Origin: Pueribacillus sp041725775
GTDB taxonomy: Bacteria; Bacillota; Bacilli; Bacillales; UBA6769
NCBI RefSeq assembly: GCF_041725775.1
Contig: NZ_JBEUEL010000021.1
Coordinates: forward strand, 1 to 53,162
Reading direction: 5' to 3'
Length of the DNA stretch: 53,162 bases
Both the position numbers and the translations under genes were made by a program. Below, in pieces: positions 9,233 to 17,944 of this stretch (within the stretch, counting starts at the first letter, position 1; the number at the start of each line of letters is the position of its first letter). Under the pieces are notes generated by a model. That model did not search any database. It had not been told where the DNA came from and worked only from the letters and a program-made list of their open reading frames with translations.

Positions 9233-9677
9233 AGTCGTGCTACCTCCTTAGCCAAAACCATCACACATTACTCATGATTTCCTATTCTATTGTCTATCAT
9301 ACTTCACTATGTTTGCAACGGCAAATGTGAACACCAATTTTTAAAAAGACATTTGTTCAATCACGATCATGTCATTTTCCGTTCTTTACATAACATTTAA
9401 AATGCGTTCATATCATGTTTTTTTATCCATCGACCCGACAAATGTAGGTATCATGTAAAAGTAAATGATGAAGACCCGATATTTTTCGAGATTGTTAAAA
9501 GAAAAATAAATCTTTAACTCAGTAACTAAGAACACGTACATCTACGTAGACCAACCTATAAAAAAGGTGTTCTAAAATTAATAGTTTTATTAAAAACATA
9601 GTTGTTGCAATGTTTAGTTTGTCAATGAGCTTTCTTTTATTATTTAGTACGAATTAAGCAAATACAGCAGTCTAGAA
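9233..9677. other. AT-rich intergenic region between ccpA and a pseudogene
   Basis: The 445 bases upstream of ccpA contain no convincing ORF, RNA or hairpin. The part nearest ccpA (9240-9420) must hold its promoter, but I cannot single out one. The right part is AT-rich and may contain the dead 5' region of the surface-protein pseudogene. Confidence 0.4.
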
Positions 9678-10871
9678 GTGGGTGTTAATTTTGCTTGTAC
9701 CATCGTTACTTTACCTGGCAGAGTCGTAACCGATCTAACTTTTTTCCCGTTCATTAAAGCAGAATTCCAAATTGGGTTGCCCCCAATCAAAATTTTAATA
9801 TAACAAATCATCGATAGAAATTATCATTCCCAAAGATCTTCCATCTAATTTCTTTCCAATTGGCAGTATGGCTGAATCACCAATATTCAAATTAAGATCT
9901 AAAATTACGACCACATCAATTATGAAAGGTCCTTTTAGCAATCTAGAAATCCCTAGACCAGGTGAAGGATCACTCTTCATTCCAACTAGTGGAGTAGAAG
10001 TTGGACCATTTAGACAAGGTGAAGATGGACATGTCATCATTAAAGCAGATGAAGTTGGAATGAATGTTAATATTGAGTTGCCTGTTGCTTTTACATGTAT
10101 ATTACACGATGAAGAAAATGCTTTAATCACCACCATAAAGCTACCATTCCGATCGATAACGAAGCACCCATTATTACATTAAATAGAGGCATTCCACTAA
10201 CCGTGAAGCAAAGTGATTCCTTCGAGGACCATGGTGCAACGGCTAAAGATAACCTCGGAAGTTATGTTTTCGAACGTATCGAAGTTTCATGTAATGTTGA
10301 TACGAACACAGTCGGAACCTATACAGTGACATATTACGGTCAGCGATAATGTATGAAATGAAACAAGCGTCGTACGGACAGTAAATATCGTTGAACCCTT
10401 TGATTCATGGTATACAGGAGAAGGAGCGCTAAGTGATCATCTCGGGGAGATAATGGGGATTTATACCTTGATGTAACAACTGGCGACATCTACAAACGTG
10501 ATCCGAATACATGGACAAAAATCGACAACTTGAAAGGAAACGACGGCAAACAAAGTTCTTCTATCCACACCGGCCAGGCGCACCAAAAGCAGATACTAGT
10601 AATGTAGGCGACTTATATCTTGATACGAAAACCGGGGACGTATTCGAAAAAAACGAAAATGGTGGCAAGGACCACAAGACCGTGAATGCAGGTGGAGGTA
10701 ACAATACAAGTGGAGATAATAACAGCAAAGCTACAACCGGTGTCAAGTTACCGAAAACCGCGTCAACCCTTCCTACATTGATGCTTATTGGAGCTTTTTG
10801 CCACAATGAGAGGAGGCGTATTGTTAAGACAAAAAAACTATCGAATAACCTTAATCGAGTTAATCACGTAA
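9678..10871 (+). pseudogene. decayed LPXTG-type cell-surface protein gene with Ig-like and GDLYLD repeats
   Basis: Coding pieces in different frames, all on the plus strand, can be joined. A possible GTG start at 9678 leads into VNFACTIVTLPGRVVTDLTF, stopped near 9800. A second piece (about 9800-10150) contains GPFSNLEIPRPGEGSLFIPT. A third (10160-10349) is a bacterial Ig-like/HYR-type repeat (APIITLNRG...TYTVTYYG) ending in TAA. Two copies of a GDLYLD.(T)TGD(I/V) motif follow (near 10462 and 10610) in two frames. The end encodes a sortase motif LPKTA, a hydrophobic stretch and, after one more shift, MRGGVLLRQKNYR, stopping at 10871. At least five disruptions mean no functional product. The original was probably a wall-anchored adhesin or collagen-like protein; the assignment rests on motifs only. 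Confidence 0.75.
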
Positions 10872-10898
10872 AAAACATACTATAATTATGATTAATGT

Positions 10899-10924
10899 CC
10901 CCTTATGTTCTAACGGGGTTTTTT
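10899..10924 (+). terminator. terminator after the surface-protein pseudogene
   Basis: CCCCTTA and TAACGGGG form a short stem (one bulged C) followed by six T's. It has survived although the gene it served is dead. Confidence 0.65.
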
Positions 10925-10973
10925 CTCAAGCCTTCATCGTCTTTTTCAATCGTTTTTATACCGTTTAAAGTAG

Positions 10974-11005
10974 AAAACCTTCCACCTTATAGGGTAGAAG
11001 GTTTT
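10974..11005 (-). terminator. terminator of aroA(G)
   Basis: On the minus strand AAAACCTTCTACCC pairs with GGTGGAAGGTTTTC around a 5-base loop (one mismatch). It overlaps the last codons of aroA. Confidence 0.75.
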
Positions 11006-12078
11006 GCAACATCTTTAAATAATCCTGATGCACGTAGCTCATCCATAAATGCTTCAAATTGCGGAATATCCATTTGCTGAGCTGAATCTGAGAGGGCAAC
11101 AGCGGGATCTGGATGCACTTCAGCCATGACGATATCAGCGCCAATTGCTAATGCTGCTTTTGCTGTCGGGAGTAACAAATCACGTCTACCTGTCGAATGC
11201 GTAACATCAACGACAACTGGTAAGTGTGTCTCTTGTTTTAAGATTGGAACGGCCGAAATATCAAGCGTATTTCGAGTTGCTTTTTCGTAAGTTCGAATTC
11301 CACGTTCACAAAGCATAATCTGGTCGTTACCATTTGACATAATGTACTCCGCTGCATTAATAAACTCCTCGATCGTAGCTGATAACCCACGTTTAAGTAG
11401 AACAGGCTTCTTTACAGCTCCTGCAGCTTTTAGCAATTCAAAATTATGCATGTTGCGCGCTCCGATTTGGATAACATCAATATAATCAAGCGCTTTTTCA
11501 ATGTCTGTAGGTGTTACAATTTCACTAATAACTGCAAGATCATGCTCATCTGCAACTTGCTTTAAAATTTTTAAGCCTTCTTCGCCAAGACCTTGGAAAT
11601 CGTACGGAGACGTTCTCGGTTTGTAAGCCCCGCCACGCAAAAATTTAAAGCCTTGTTTCTTCACAGCTTTTGCAACTTCACTTACTTGCTCATAGCTTTC
11701 AACTGAACAAGGACCCGCCATAATCCGTTGGACTCCGTCACCTACTGTCTCACCTTTAATGTTAACAATTGTATTTTCTGATTTTCGCTTTCTTGATACG
11801 AGCAGTGCTTTTCGATGGTCATCTTCTTGAAGTTCTAAACTCGCTTTAAAAATTTCTTTAAAAATATGCTGTAACGTTGACGTTTCAAATGGACCTGTAT
11901 TTTTTTCCGCAATCAAATCAAGCATATTTCGCTCACGAACAGGGTCAAAACGATTTACACCTTGCACTTTTTTCACTTGACCAATTTCTTGAACTAACTC
12001 GGCCCGCTTATTAATCAACTCTAAAAGTTGAAGATTCACTTCATCAAGCTGTTCCCGCAATTGTTCAACATTCCCCAT
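10987..12078 (-). CDS. aroA: bifunctional chorismate mutase / 3-deoxy-7-phosphoheptulonate (DAHP) synthase
   Basis: First enzyme of the shikimate pathway (phosphoenolpyruvate plus erythrose 4-phosphate to DAHP), fused to a chorismate mutase of the AroQ type. In Bacillus the mutase domain acts as the feedback sensor. Residues 1-85 are the all-helical mutase (LREQLDEVNLQLLELINKRAEL); about 105-363 form the class I-beta DAHP synthase with GPCSVES, RGGAYKPRTSPYDFQG, QIGARNMHNFELL, KRGLSATIEEF, CERGIRTYE, DVTHSTGRR and AEVHPDP. Length 363 is close to B. subtilis AroA (also called AroG). The ATG at 12078 has GGAG about 10 bases upstream. It lies directly downstream of the ytxHG genes on the same strand. 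Confidence 0.95.
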   Translation of the reverse strand: MGNVEQLREQLDEVNLQLLELINKRAELVQEIGQVKKVQGVNRFDPVRERNMLDLIAEKNTGPFETSTLQHIFKEIFKASLELQEDDHRKALLVSRKRKSENTIVNIKGETVGDGVQRIMAGPCSVESYEQVSEVAKAVKKQGFKFLRGGAYKPRTSPYDFQGLGEEGLKILKQVADEHDLAVISEIVTPTDIEKALDYIDVIQIGARNMHNFELLKAAGAVKKPVLLKRGLSATIEEFINAAEYIMSNGNDQIMLCERGIRTYEKATRNTLDISAVPILKQETHLPVVVDVTHSTGRRDLLLPTAKAALAIGADIVMAEVHPDPAVALSDSAQQMDIPQFEAFMDELRASGLFKDVAKPSTL

Positions 12079-12211
12079 TACTTTCCACTCCTTTTATGAT
12101 TTCAGTAACGATTTTTAAGATTAGGACTTATTATAAATGATATCGTTCAGAATGTCACGATCTTTTTCTTTAATGATTAGACGCTTTTAAGCACTAAAGT
12201 AAGCATAACAT

Positions 12212-12247
12212 AAAAAGGAGTCGATTTGCAAAAATGCCTTCGACCCC
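12212..12247 (-). terminator. terminator after ytxH
   Basis: On the minus strand GGGGTCGA and TCGACTCC form a stem (one G·T or mismatch) followed by TTTTTA. It separates ytxH from aroA. Confidence 0.6.
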
Positions 12248-12255
12248 AGCTTTGA

Positions 12256-12609
12256 CTATTCTTCAATTTTCGCAGAAGACGTTGTTGTATTTTCTTCGAG
12301 AAAAGGGTTCTTATTCGTTAATGGCCCTGTATTCTCTGATTTCATTTGTTCCGTCATACCTTTCACTTTGCTAGCCACTTGTTGTGATTGTTCTTTCGCT
12401 ACCGCAATCCATTCACTTCCACGTTCTACGGCTGTATCTTTTAACTCCAACGAACGTTCTTTTAATGCTGATGCTTGTTGATTTAAATCAGTACGCATTT
12501 CTTTACCTGATTTCGGCGCTAAAAGTAAAGCAGTCACTGCACCAACAATGCCTCCGACTACTGCACCGAGAAGAAAGTTTTTACTTGAATTGTTACTTTT
12601 ATCGCTCAT
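12256..12609 (-). CDS. ytxH: YtxH-like general stress membrane protein
   Basis: Small protein of 117 residues with one glycine-rich N-terminal membrane helix (FLLGAVVGGIVGAVTALLLAP, about residues 12-32) directly followed by KSGKEMR, the signature of the YtxH family, then a long amphipathic helical tail. The family is linked to general stress and belongs to the sigma-B/sigma-H regulated ytx genes in B. subtilis; its biochemical role is unknown. ATG 12609 is preferred over a TTG one codon earlier because GGAGG then lies 7 bases away. It is in the same orientation as ytxG; the ytxJ gene found here in B. subtilis is absent. Confidence 0.88.
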   Translation of the reverse strand: MSDKSNNSSKNFLLGAVVGGIVGAVTALLLAPKSGKEMRTDLNQQASALKERSLELKDTAVERGSEWIAVAKEQSQQVASKVKGMTEQMKSENTGPLTNKNPFLEENTTTSSAKIEE

Positions 12610-12985
12610 CAAAAACCCTCCTTTTTATAATTTATTTGTAAACGTACATTACTATTTGCATTCTAGCATATGTGTGCAATAGAAACGATGAAATTTAATG
12701 ATTGTCGAACAATTTTCACGAATTTACGTCACAACTGCCCGTCATTCACTCAAGACATAATTGTAAATAACGGAGAATTGACGTTAGAAGCCTAATACCT
12801 ATCCGATGTGCAAGTTGCTCTTTAAATACTTAAGATATGAGGTTCTAGCAGAGAATACGCCTGCTGTGTAAAATTTTTCAAATATACTCACCATCTTACA
12901 CGTACTAAAGTAGCGAACCATAGAGATTCCTAAATAACTGTCCGCTGGAAATACACTTAATTGGAAATGGGAGTCGTTCACGTTA
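12610..12985. other. ytxG–ytxH intergenic region
   Basis: The 376 bases carry no convincing gene. A 60-codon minus-strand frame (12799-12981) lacks a good ribosome site and resembles nothing I know. A TGTCGAA word (12703-12709) matches a Spo0A box, but such 7-mers are expected by chance. The spacing suggests ytxH has its own promoter rather than sharing one with ytxG. Confidence 0.4.
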
Positions 12986-13429
12986 CTAATCCTTATGTTC
13001 TAAATACTCCTCAGTCGCTTTTTGCTTCACTTTCCACTTTTGCCATATTTTCATTAAAGCGCTACTCCACTCAACAACTTTTTCAACTTGATCAGAATAT
13101 CGTTCAGTTCCTGACACGACTTGGTTTGAAATGTTTTTAAATGATTCGTTTAACGTCCCTAATGAAGTTCCAACCTCTTTAACTTGATCAAAAACAATAT
13201 CAAGTGCTTGTGATTTTCCTTGAATATCTTCTGTCAATTTATTCGTATTGTTAAGGAGTCGTTCTGTTTCTCTCGTTATTCCAGTCATTTGCTGTTCAAG
13301 ACTGTCGACTGTTGAAGCGACGTTATCAAGCGTTGTGCGTAACGCTTTCAACGTTTGGACGAGATAGCCAACTAAAACTGCAAAAGCGATTGCTGCGATT
13401 AATGCACTAATATAAAGTATCCAAGTCAC
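12986..13429 (-). CDS. ytxG: YtxG-like DUF948 membrane protein
   Basis: A 147-residue protein with one N-terminal membrane helix (ILYISALIAAIAFAVLVGYLV) and a long coiled-coil region (about 30-125; TLRTTLDNVASTVDSLEQQM and similar heptads), the layout of DUF948/YtxG proteins. These accompany YtxH in stress-responsive operons; function unknown. A GTG at 13441 would overlap its own AAGGAGG, so I use the next in-frame GTG at 13429, which lies about 9-11 bases from that site and gives a typical YtxG start. It is upstream of ytxH on the same strand. Confidence 0.85.
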   Translation of the reverse strand: MTWILYISALIAAIAFAVLVGYLVQTLKALRTTLDNVASTVDSLEQQMTGITRETERLLNNTNKLTEDIQGKSQALDIVFDQVKEVGTSLGTLNESFKNISNQVVSGTERYSDQVEKVVEWSSALMKIWQKWKVKQKATEEYLEHKD

Positions 13430-13606
13430 GTACCAAAACACCTCCTTCTTAGAAATTCATTCCCGTAATTCCTTCAAGTAAACCATACCATTTTTTATAA
13501 AAATAGGTAAAATAAAACATAGCATCGTATTCATTATATTTTTCAATAGTATTTTTCACAAGTTTAATGTAAACTATTCGACAATTGGTAAAAGGAGGAT
13601 ATGACT

Positions 13607-14722
13607 ATGAGAGACCCCAGAATCAACCAGTTAGCTGAAAATTTAATTAGCTATTCACTAAACTTGCAAAAAGGGGAAAAAGTATTAATTGAAAACTTTG
13701 GCTTTGAAAGAGAACTTGTCCTAGCATTAGTAGAAAAAGCGTATGAACGAGGTGGTCTTCCATTCGTCTCCATTAAAGATTATCGCGTTAATCGTGCACT
13801 GCTAACAAAAGGCACTCACGAGCAATTTGACATGCAAGCTAAATTTGAATCTCATGTTATGAAAGAAATGGATGCGTACATCGGCTTGCGATCTGGAAGC
13901 AATATTTCAGAGCTGTCTGACGTCCCTCATGATAAACAAACGATGTATGAAAAAACAGTCGGAAACAAAGTACATCGTGACATTCGCGTGCCAAAAACAA
14001 AGTGGTGTGTGCTTCGTTATCCAACACCTTCAATGGCCCAATTAGCAAACATGAGCACGGAAGCATTTGAAAACTTTTATTTCGACGTATGTAACTTAGA
14101 TTATCAGCACATGAGCAAAGCGATGGAACCGCTCGTTGAATGGATGAATCGTACAGATGTCGTTGAAATTAAAGGTCCAGGAACTGATTTGCACTTTTCG
14201 ATTAAAAACATTCCAGCGATTAAATGTGACGGACGGCTAAACATTCCAGACGGAGAAGTGTATACAGCACCAGTAAGGGAGTCCGTTAATGGTGTAATTT
14301 CATTTAACACACCTTCTCCATATCAAAGCTTTACGTTCGAGCACGTTGAATTTACGTTTAAAGATGGAAAAATTATTGATGCAAATGCAAACGACACTGA
14401 ACGAATAAACCGCATCTTGGATATAGACGAAGGCGCTCGTTATATCGGTGAGTTTGCGATTGGGTTTAATCCACATATTTTAAAACCAATGAACGATATT
14501 TTATTCGATGAGAAAATTGCTGGGAGCTTCCATTTTACACCTGGCCAGTGCTATGAGAATGCTTATAACGGAAACCATTCAGCGATTCATTGGGATCTCG
14601 TCAATATCCAGCGTCCTGAATACGGTGGAGGCGAGATTTACTTCGATGGAATGTTAATTCGCAAAGACGGGCTATTCGTTCCTGAGGCACTCCAGCCGTT
14701 GAATCCCGAAAGCCTAAAATAA
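13607..14722 (+). CDS. M29-family metal-dependent aminopeptidase
   Basis: A 371-residue thermophilic-type aminopeptidase (AmpS/PepS/T family), which removes N-terminal residues from peptides using two metal ions. Family signatures include RESVNGVISFNTPS (the Glu ligand region), GEFAIGFNP, the His/Tyr segment SFHFTPGQCYENAYNGNHSA and IHWDLVNIQ with the final His-x-Asp pair, then a GGEIYFDG end. All expected ligands appear present. The ATG at 13607 lies 8 bases after AGGAGG (13593-13598); the ATG at 13601 is only 2 bases from it. The gene stands alone on the plus strand and ends at a shared terminator with murC. Confidence 0.88.
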   Translation: MRDPRINQLAENLISYSLNLQKGEKVLIENFGFERELVLALVEKAYERGGLPFVSIKDYRVNRALLTKGTHEQFDMQAKFESHVMKEMDAYIGLRSGSNISELSDVPHDKQTMYEKTVGNKVHRDIRVPKTKWCVLRYPTPSMAQLANMSTEAFENFYFDVCNLDYQHMSKAMEPLVEWMNRTDVVEIKGPGTDLHFSIKNIPAIKCDGRLNIPDGEVYTAPVRESVNGVISFNTPSPYQSFTFEHVEFTFKDGKIIDANANDTERINRILDIDEGARYIGEFAIGFNPHILKPMNDILFDEKIAGSFHFTPGQCYENAYNGNHSAIHWDLVNIQRPEYGGGEIYFDGMLIRKDGLFVPEALQPLNPESLK

Positions 14723-14747
14723 TTGTTTCACGGTTGGCAACAAATCG

Positions 14748-14776
14748 AGCTCGACAATTGTTGTCGAGCTTTTTTA
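14748..14776. terminator. bidirectional terminator between the aminopeptidase gene and murC
   Basis: A perfect 10-bp stem AGCTCGACAA / TTGTCGAGCT with a 3-base loop is followed by six T's on the plus strand. The convergent murC ends within it. Confidence 0.85.
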
Positions 14777-16072
14777 CATTCTACTTTTTTCATATGCTTC
14801 CTGGTACTTTTGAATATCACCTGCACCCATGAAAATGAGTACAGCCTCATCATGCTTACCCAACATATGAACCGTATCTTCATCGATTAAAACACAATTT
14901 TCAATTTTACTGCATAAATCTTCAACTGTCAAATTGCCTTGTTCTTCTCGTGCTGAACCGAAAATATCCAATAAATAAACAGTATCCGCTTCAGCTAAAC
15001 TCTCTGCAAATTCATTTAAAAACGTTTTTGTTCGCGAGTACGTATGTGGCTGAAAAATTGCTACAACTTCACGATTAGGATACTTTTGTCTTGCAGACTC
15101 AATCGTTGCTGTAACTTCCGTCGGATGATGAGCATAATCGTCTATCAAAATTTGATTATTGAATTTCTTTTCATTAAAACGCCTCTTCACTCCAGTATAA
15201 TCGTGCAGATGAGCTTGAATCGTTTCAATCGAAATATTTTCATAATGACAAATGGCAATAACTGCAAGTGCATTTTGTACATTATGACTTCCATGCATTG
15301 GAATAAAAAACGAACCATAAAACGTATTTCTTACAGATACGTCAAACGTTGTCCCTTCAGAAGTTACGGTAATGTTACTAGCTTGAAAATCATTTTCTTC
15401 ATCAAATCCATAGAAAACGACAGGAACGTTCGCTTGAATTTTTTGTAAATATGGGTCGTCCCCATATGCGATTATCGCTTTTTTTACTTGCTTTGCCATT
15501 TGTTGAAATGCATCGAATACGTCATCAACATTTTTAAAATAATCGGGATGATCGAAGTCAATGTTGGTCATCACTGCATAATCAGGATAATAAGCGAGAA
15601 AATGGCGCCGATATTCACACGCTTCAAAAACGAAATATTCACTATTTTCTTTTCCACATCCCGTGCCATCACCGATAAGAAATGATGTCGGTTTCGCATG
15701 TGACAATACGTGAGTCAATAAACCCGTCGTTGATGTTTTTCCGTGACTACCTGTAACAGCAATACTCGTAAATTTTCGGGAAAAATCACCAAGAAATTCA
15801 TGATAGCGATAAACTGGTAAATTTTTTTCTTTCGCTTCTGCAATTTCTATGTGATCTTCTTTAAACGCATTCCCAGCAATAACAGTTAATCCATTCGTAA
15901 TGTTCTCTTTATTGAATGGAAGAATTGGGATATTTTTGTCTTCTAATGCTTTTTGTGTAAAAAAATATTTATTAATATCAGACCCTTGAACCCGTTCGTT
16001 CATATCATGTAGAATTTGCGCAAGTGCACTCATTCCTGTGCCTTTTATTCCAACAAAATGGAATGTTGTCAT
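14774..16072 (-). CDS. murC: UDP-N-acetylmuramate–L-alanine ligase
   Basis: ATP-dependent cytoplasmic ligase adding L-Ala to UDP-MurNAc, the first amino-acid step of peptidoglycan precursor synthesis. The 432 residues (same length as B. subtilis MurC) contain the N-terminal UDP-binding GIKGTGMSALAQIL, the ATP loop GSHGKTSTTGLL (about residues 105-116), the Mur-ligase motif FDEEND.., and DDYAHHPTEV plus FQPHTYSRTKTF of the C-terminal domain. The ATG at 16072 is preceded by GGAGG at 6 bases; the longer frame to 16087 adds five residues not found in the family. Monocistronic in appearance. Confidence 0.95.
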   Translation of the reverse strand: MTTFHFVGIKGTGMSALAQILHDMNERVQGSDINKYFFTQKALEDKNIPILPFNKENITNGLTVIAGNAFKEDHIEIAEAKEKNLPVYRYHEFLGDFSRKFTSIAVTGSHGKTSTTGLLTHVLSHAKPTSFLIGDGTGCGKENSEYFVFEACEYRRHFLAYYPDYAVMTNIDFDHPDYFKNVDDVFDAFQQMAKQVKKAIIAYGDDPYLQKIQANVPVVFYGFDEENDFQASNITVTSEGTTFDVSVRNTFYGSFFIPMHGSHNVQNALAVIAICHYENISIETIQAHLHDYTGVKRRFNEKKFNNQILIDDYAHHPTEVTATIESARQKYPNREVVAIFQPHTYSRTKTFLNEFAESLAEADTVYLLDIFGSAREEQGNLTVEDLCSKIENCVLIDEDTVHMLGKHDEAVLIFMGAGDIQKYQEAYEKSRM

Positions 16073-16236
16073 AATGAACCTCCACAATCAATTGTGTTAC
16101 ATGTCTCCGCTGCCATATATATGTGGTTATTATATGGTTACTTACTTAAAATTGCTAATGTCTATGTTTTGACTTGTCAACCGTCCGTCTAACCCTTCAG
16201 ACAACAGACGCTAAAAACCTAATAAGTCTCGCTAGT

Positions 16237-16258
16237 CATCAGCGGATTACCGCTGATG
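16237..16258. repeat. CATCAG palindrome, copy 1
   Basis: CATCAGCGG-ATTA-CCGCTGATG is a perfect 9-bp inverted repeat about 55 bases after the stop of the nicotinate phosphoribosyltransferase gene. A related hairpin with the same outer CATCAG/CTGATG arms and inner GGAT/ATTA words lies downstream of leuS (40936-40968). No T-tract follows it, so it is not an ordinary terminator. Confidence 0.7.
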
Positions 16259-16310
16259 GTAATCTCGTTTCATCGACGAGGACCATTATAGCAAAAAAAT
16301 GGCTAATCGG

Positions 16311-17429
16311 CTAATGCGATGGTTTATCATATTCAACTTTTTCTAATCTTGGATTCGGTCGGTATCTTCTTCCTGCTTTCGCTTCTGGTTTACCGTTTAG
16401 TAATACATTATCCCCAGTAAACCCAATATGTATATTTAAAAGACTACTTCCAACACCATACATATCAACCGGTACGTTCTGTTGCTCAAATTCTAAAATT
16501 CTCTCTTTCGTAAAGCCGCCACTAGCGACGATTTTCACATGGTTAAAGCCTTCGTTATCAAGAGCTTTGCGTAACGCAAATATGAGTTGTGGATTTACTC
16601 CTCGAGGATCAAAATCGCCTAATACATGTTGGTTTCGGAAAAAGTATTGATCAACCATTGTTCGAGATGTATCTAATCGAACGGCATTTAGTTTATCTTT
16701 AAATTCACGAGCGACACGTAAGGAGTCTGTAATCACATCATTGTTATAATCAACAAGTGCCATTATCTCATCTTCAGGAAACGTTTCATAATATGCTTTT
16801 GTCGCAGCAACGACATCCCCATTAAATAGTTGAATGAGTGCATGAGGCATCGTGCCCATCCCTTTCTTCCCCCACCATTCGCTCATCGCATGTGTCGCTT
16901 GGGCCGTTGATCCGCCAATGTAAGCAGAATAACCGTCACCCGCTTGCTGGCTGAAATGATCATCTCGATCACCCATAAATATAATCGGTTTCTGCTTACC
17001 AGAGTAAGAAGCAGCTTTAACAACATTATACACATTCGTCGCTACCGAAGTTCGTCTTGCCAAAATCCCATCGATCATACCTTCAAGAAAACCAAAGCTT
17101 TGATAAGGACCTGTAATCGTGAGAACCGATTCAAACGCAGAAATTTTATCCCCATCTTTTAATGACATAATTTCTAATTCTTCAGGGTTTTTGGCAAACG
17201 TATGGACGAGCGCAATGGCTTCGTCTGTTCCACATAAAACAGCATCATCCGTTTTTTGAAAAAATTGCATCGTTACGACTGCATCTGATTTATAACGTTT
17301 CGCAATTTCACTCGTTTTTAAAAAATAAACGGCTGAAAACCAGCCTTCTCGAACACGTTCATCAAACTTAAACGTTTTATTTGTTAAACGTTTAAGTTTC
17401 CCTTGAAGTTTCAACTCAATTTCTTTCAT
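16311..17429 (-). CDS. nicotinate phosphoribosyltransferase (short form)
   Basis: Makes nicotinate mononucleotide from nicotinate and PRPP for NAD salvage. The 372-residue product shows the fold's typical motifs: an N-terminal YFLKTSEIAKRYKSDAVVTM segment, GMIDGILARRTSVATNVYNV, FMGDRDDHFSQQAGDGYSAY, GTMPHALIQLF (the active-site His region), VDYNN, VRLDTS and the C-terminal GVGSSL phosphate-binding loop. It is markedly shorter than the 490-residue PncB of B. subtilis and belongs to the compact NAPRTase subfamily. The ATG at 17429 has GGAG about 11 bases upstream, slightly far. This gene is an insertion relative to the B. subtilis murC–sftA order. Confidence 0.88.
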   Translation of the reverse strand: MKEIELKLQGKLKRLTNKTFKFDERVREGWFSAVYFLKTSEIAKRYKSDAVVTMQFFQKTDDAVLCGTDEAIALVHTFAKNPEELEIMSLKDGDKISAFESVLTITGPYQSFGFLEGMIDGILARRTSVATNVYNVVKAASYSGKQKPIIFMGDRDDHFSQQAGDGYSAYIGGSTAQATHAMSEWWGKKGMGTMPHALIQLFNGDVVAATKAYYETFPEDEIMALVDYNNDVITDSLRVAREFKDKLNAVRLDTSRTMVDQYFFRNQHVLGDFDPRGVNPQLIFALRKALDNEGFNHVKIVASGGFTKERILEFEQQNVPVDMYGVGSSLLNIHIGFTGDNVLLNGKPEAKAGRRYRPNPRLEKVEYDKPSH

Positions 17430-17944
17430 GCTTACAAGTTCTCCTTATTCGATTTTACTGCCATGTCGCATTTCCATTTTCTTAAGATTAATTTTCCAAT
17501 TATGCTTATTTATTTTCTTCTCTATCATAGTAAACGACGAATCAGAAGACAAGGTCTTTTTCATATGCATCCTCACCAAACTTTTTTATTTGCGTGTTCA
17601 AAATGAGGAAGCAAAGAAAAGCAAGGTCGATTCAATCGAAGCAATTCTTCGTCGTGAAATTATAGAGAAGCTTATTCAAAGGAGCTATCTTCTTGCTACT
17701 ACGACACTAGCAAAACTACTCCATAATTAAACTTCAGTGTTACTTTGCGATTCATGTGCTTCTAAAAGCACAGTGTGAAAAATTTGTGAACTTTCGCCGG
17801 ACGTATTGACTTCTACGATTTTGGTAGACCACCTAACACCTCATGTTCAAGACAAACATGTTCAATAAGGCTTATTTAAGTCTTGTGATAGAGCATAACT
17901 AATCCATGCATACTCTGAATGGATTGTGAATGCTTGACACGTAC
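17430..17944. other. intergenic region upstream of the NAPRTase gene, with repeat-like word
   Basis: The 515 bases contain no convincing gene; a 100-codon plus-strand frame (17428-17730) begins antisense to the NAPRTase start and has no family resemblance. GCGTGTTCAAAATGAGG (about 17592-17608) belongs to the dispersed TTCAAAA(A/T)G repeat discussed in the findings. CATGTTCAA occurs twice within 20 bases near 17843-17864. A small GTGCTT/AAGCAC hairpin lies near 17756. Confidence 0.4.

Noticed and set aside
9795..10136. 113-codon minus-strand frame
   Set aside because: Antisense to the surface-protein pseudogene, whose plus-strand pieces join into recognisable motifs.
12799..12981. 60-codon minus-strand frame between ytxG and ytxH
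   Set aside because: Weak non-ATG start, no ribosome site and no family resemblance.
12703..13583. Two TGTCGAA words (Spo0A box-like) near ytxH and the M29 aminopeptidase gene
   Set aside because: A 7-base word is expected several times by chance in this window, and the second one lies too close to the ribosome site.
17428..17730. 100-codon plus-strand frame
   Set aside because: It begins antisense to the NAPRTase start, has no ribosome site, a low-complexity hydrophobic start, and overlaps a repeat-like word.
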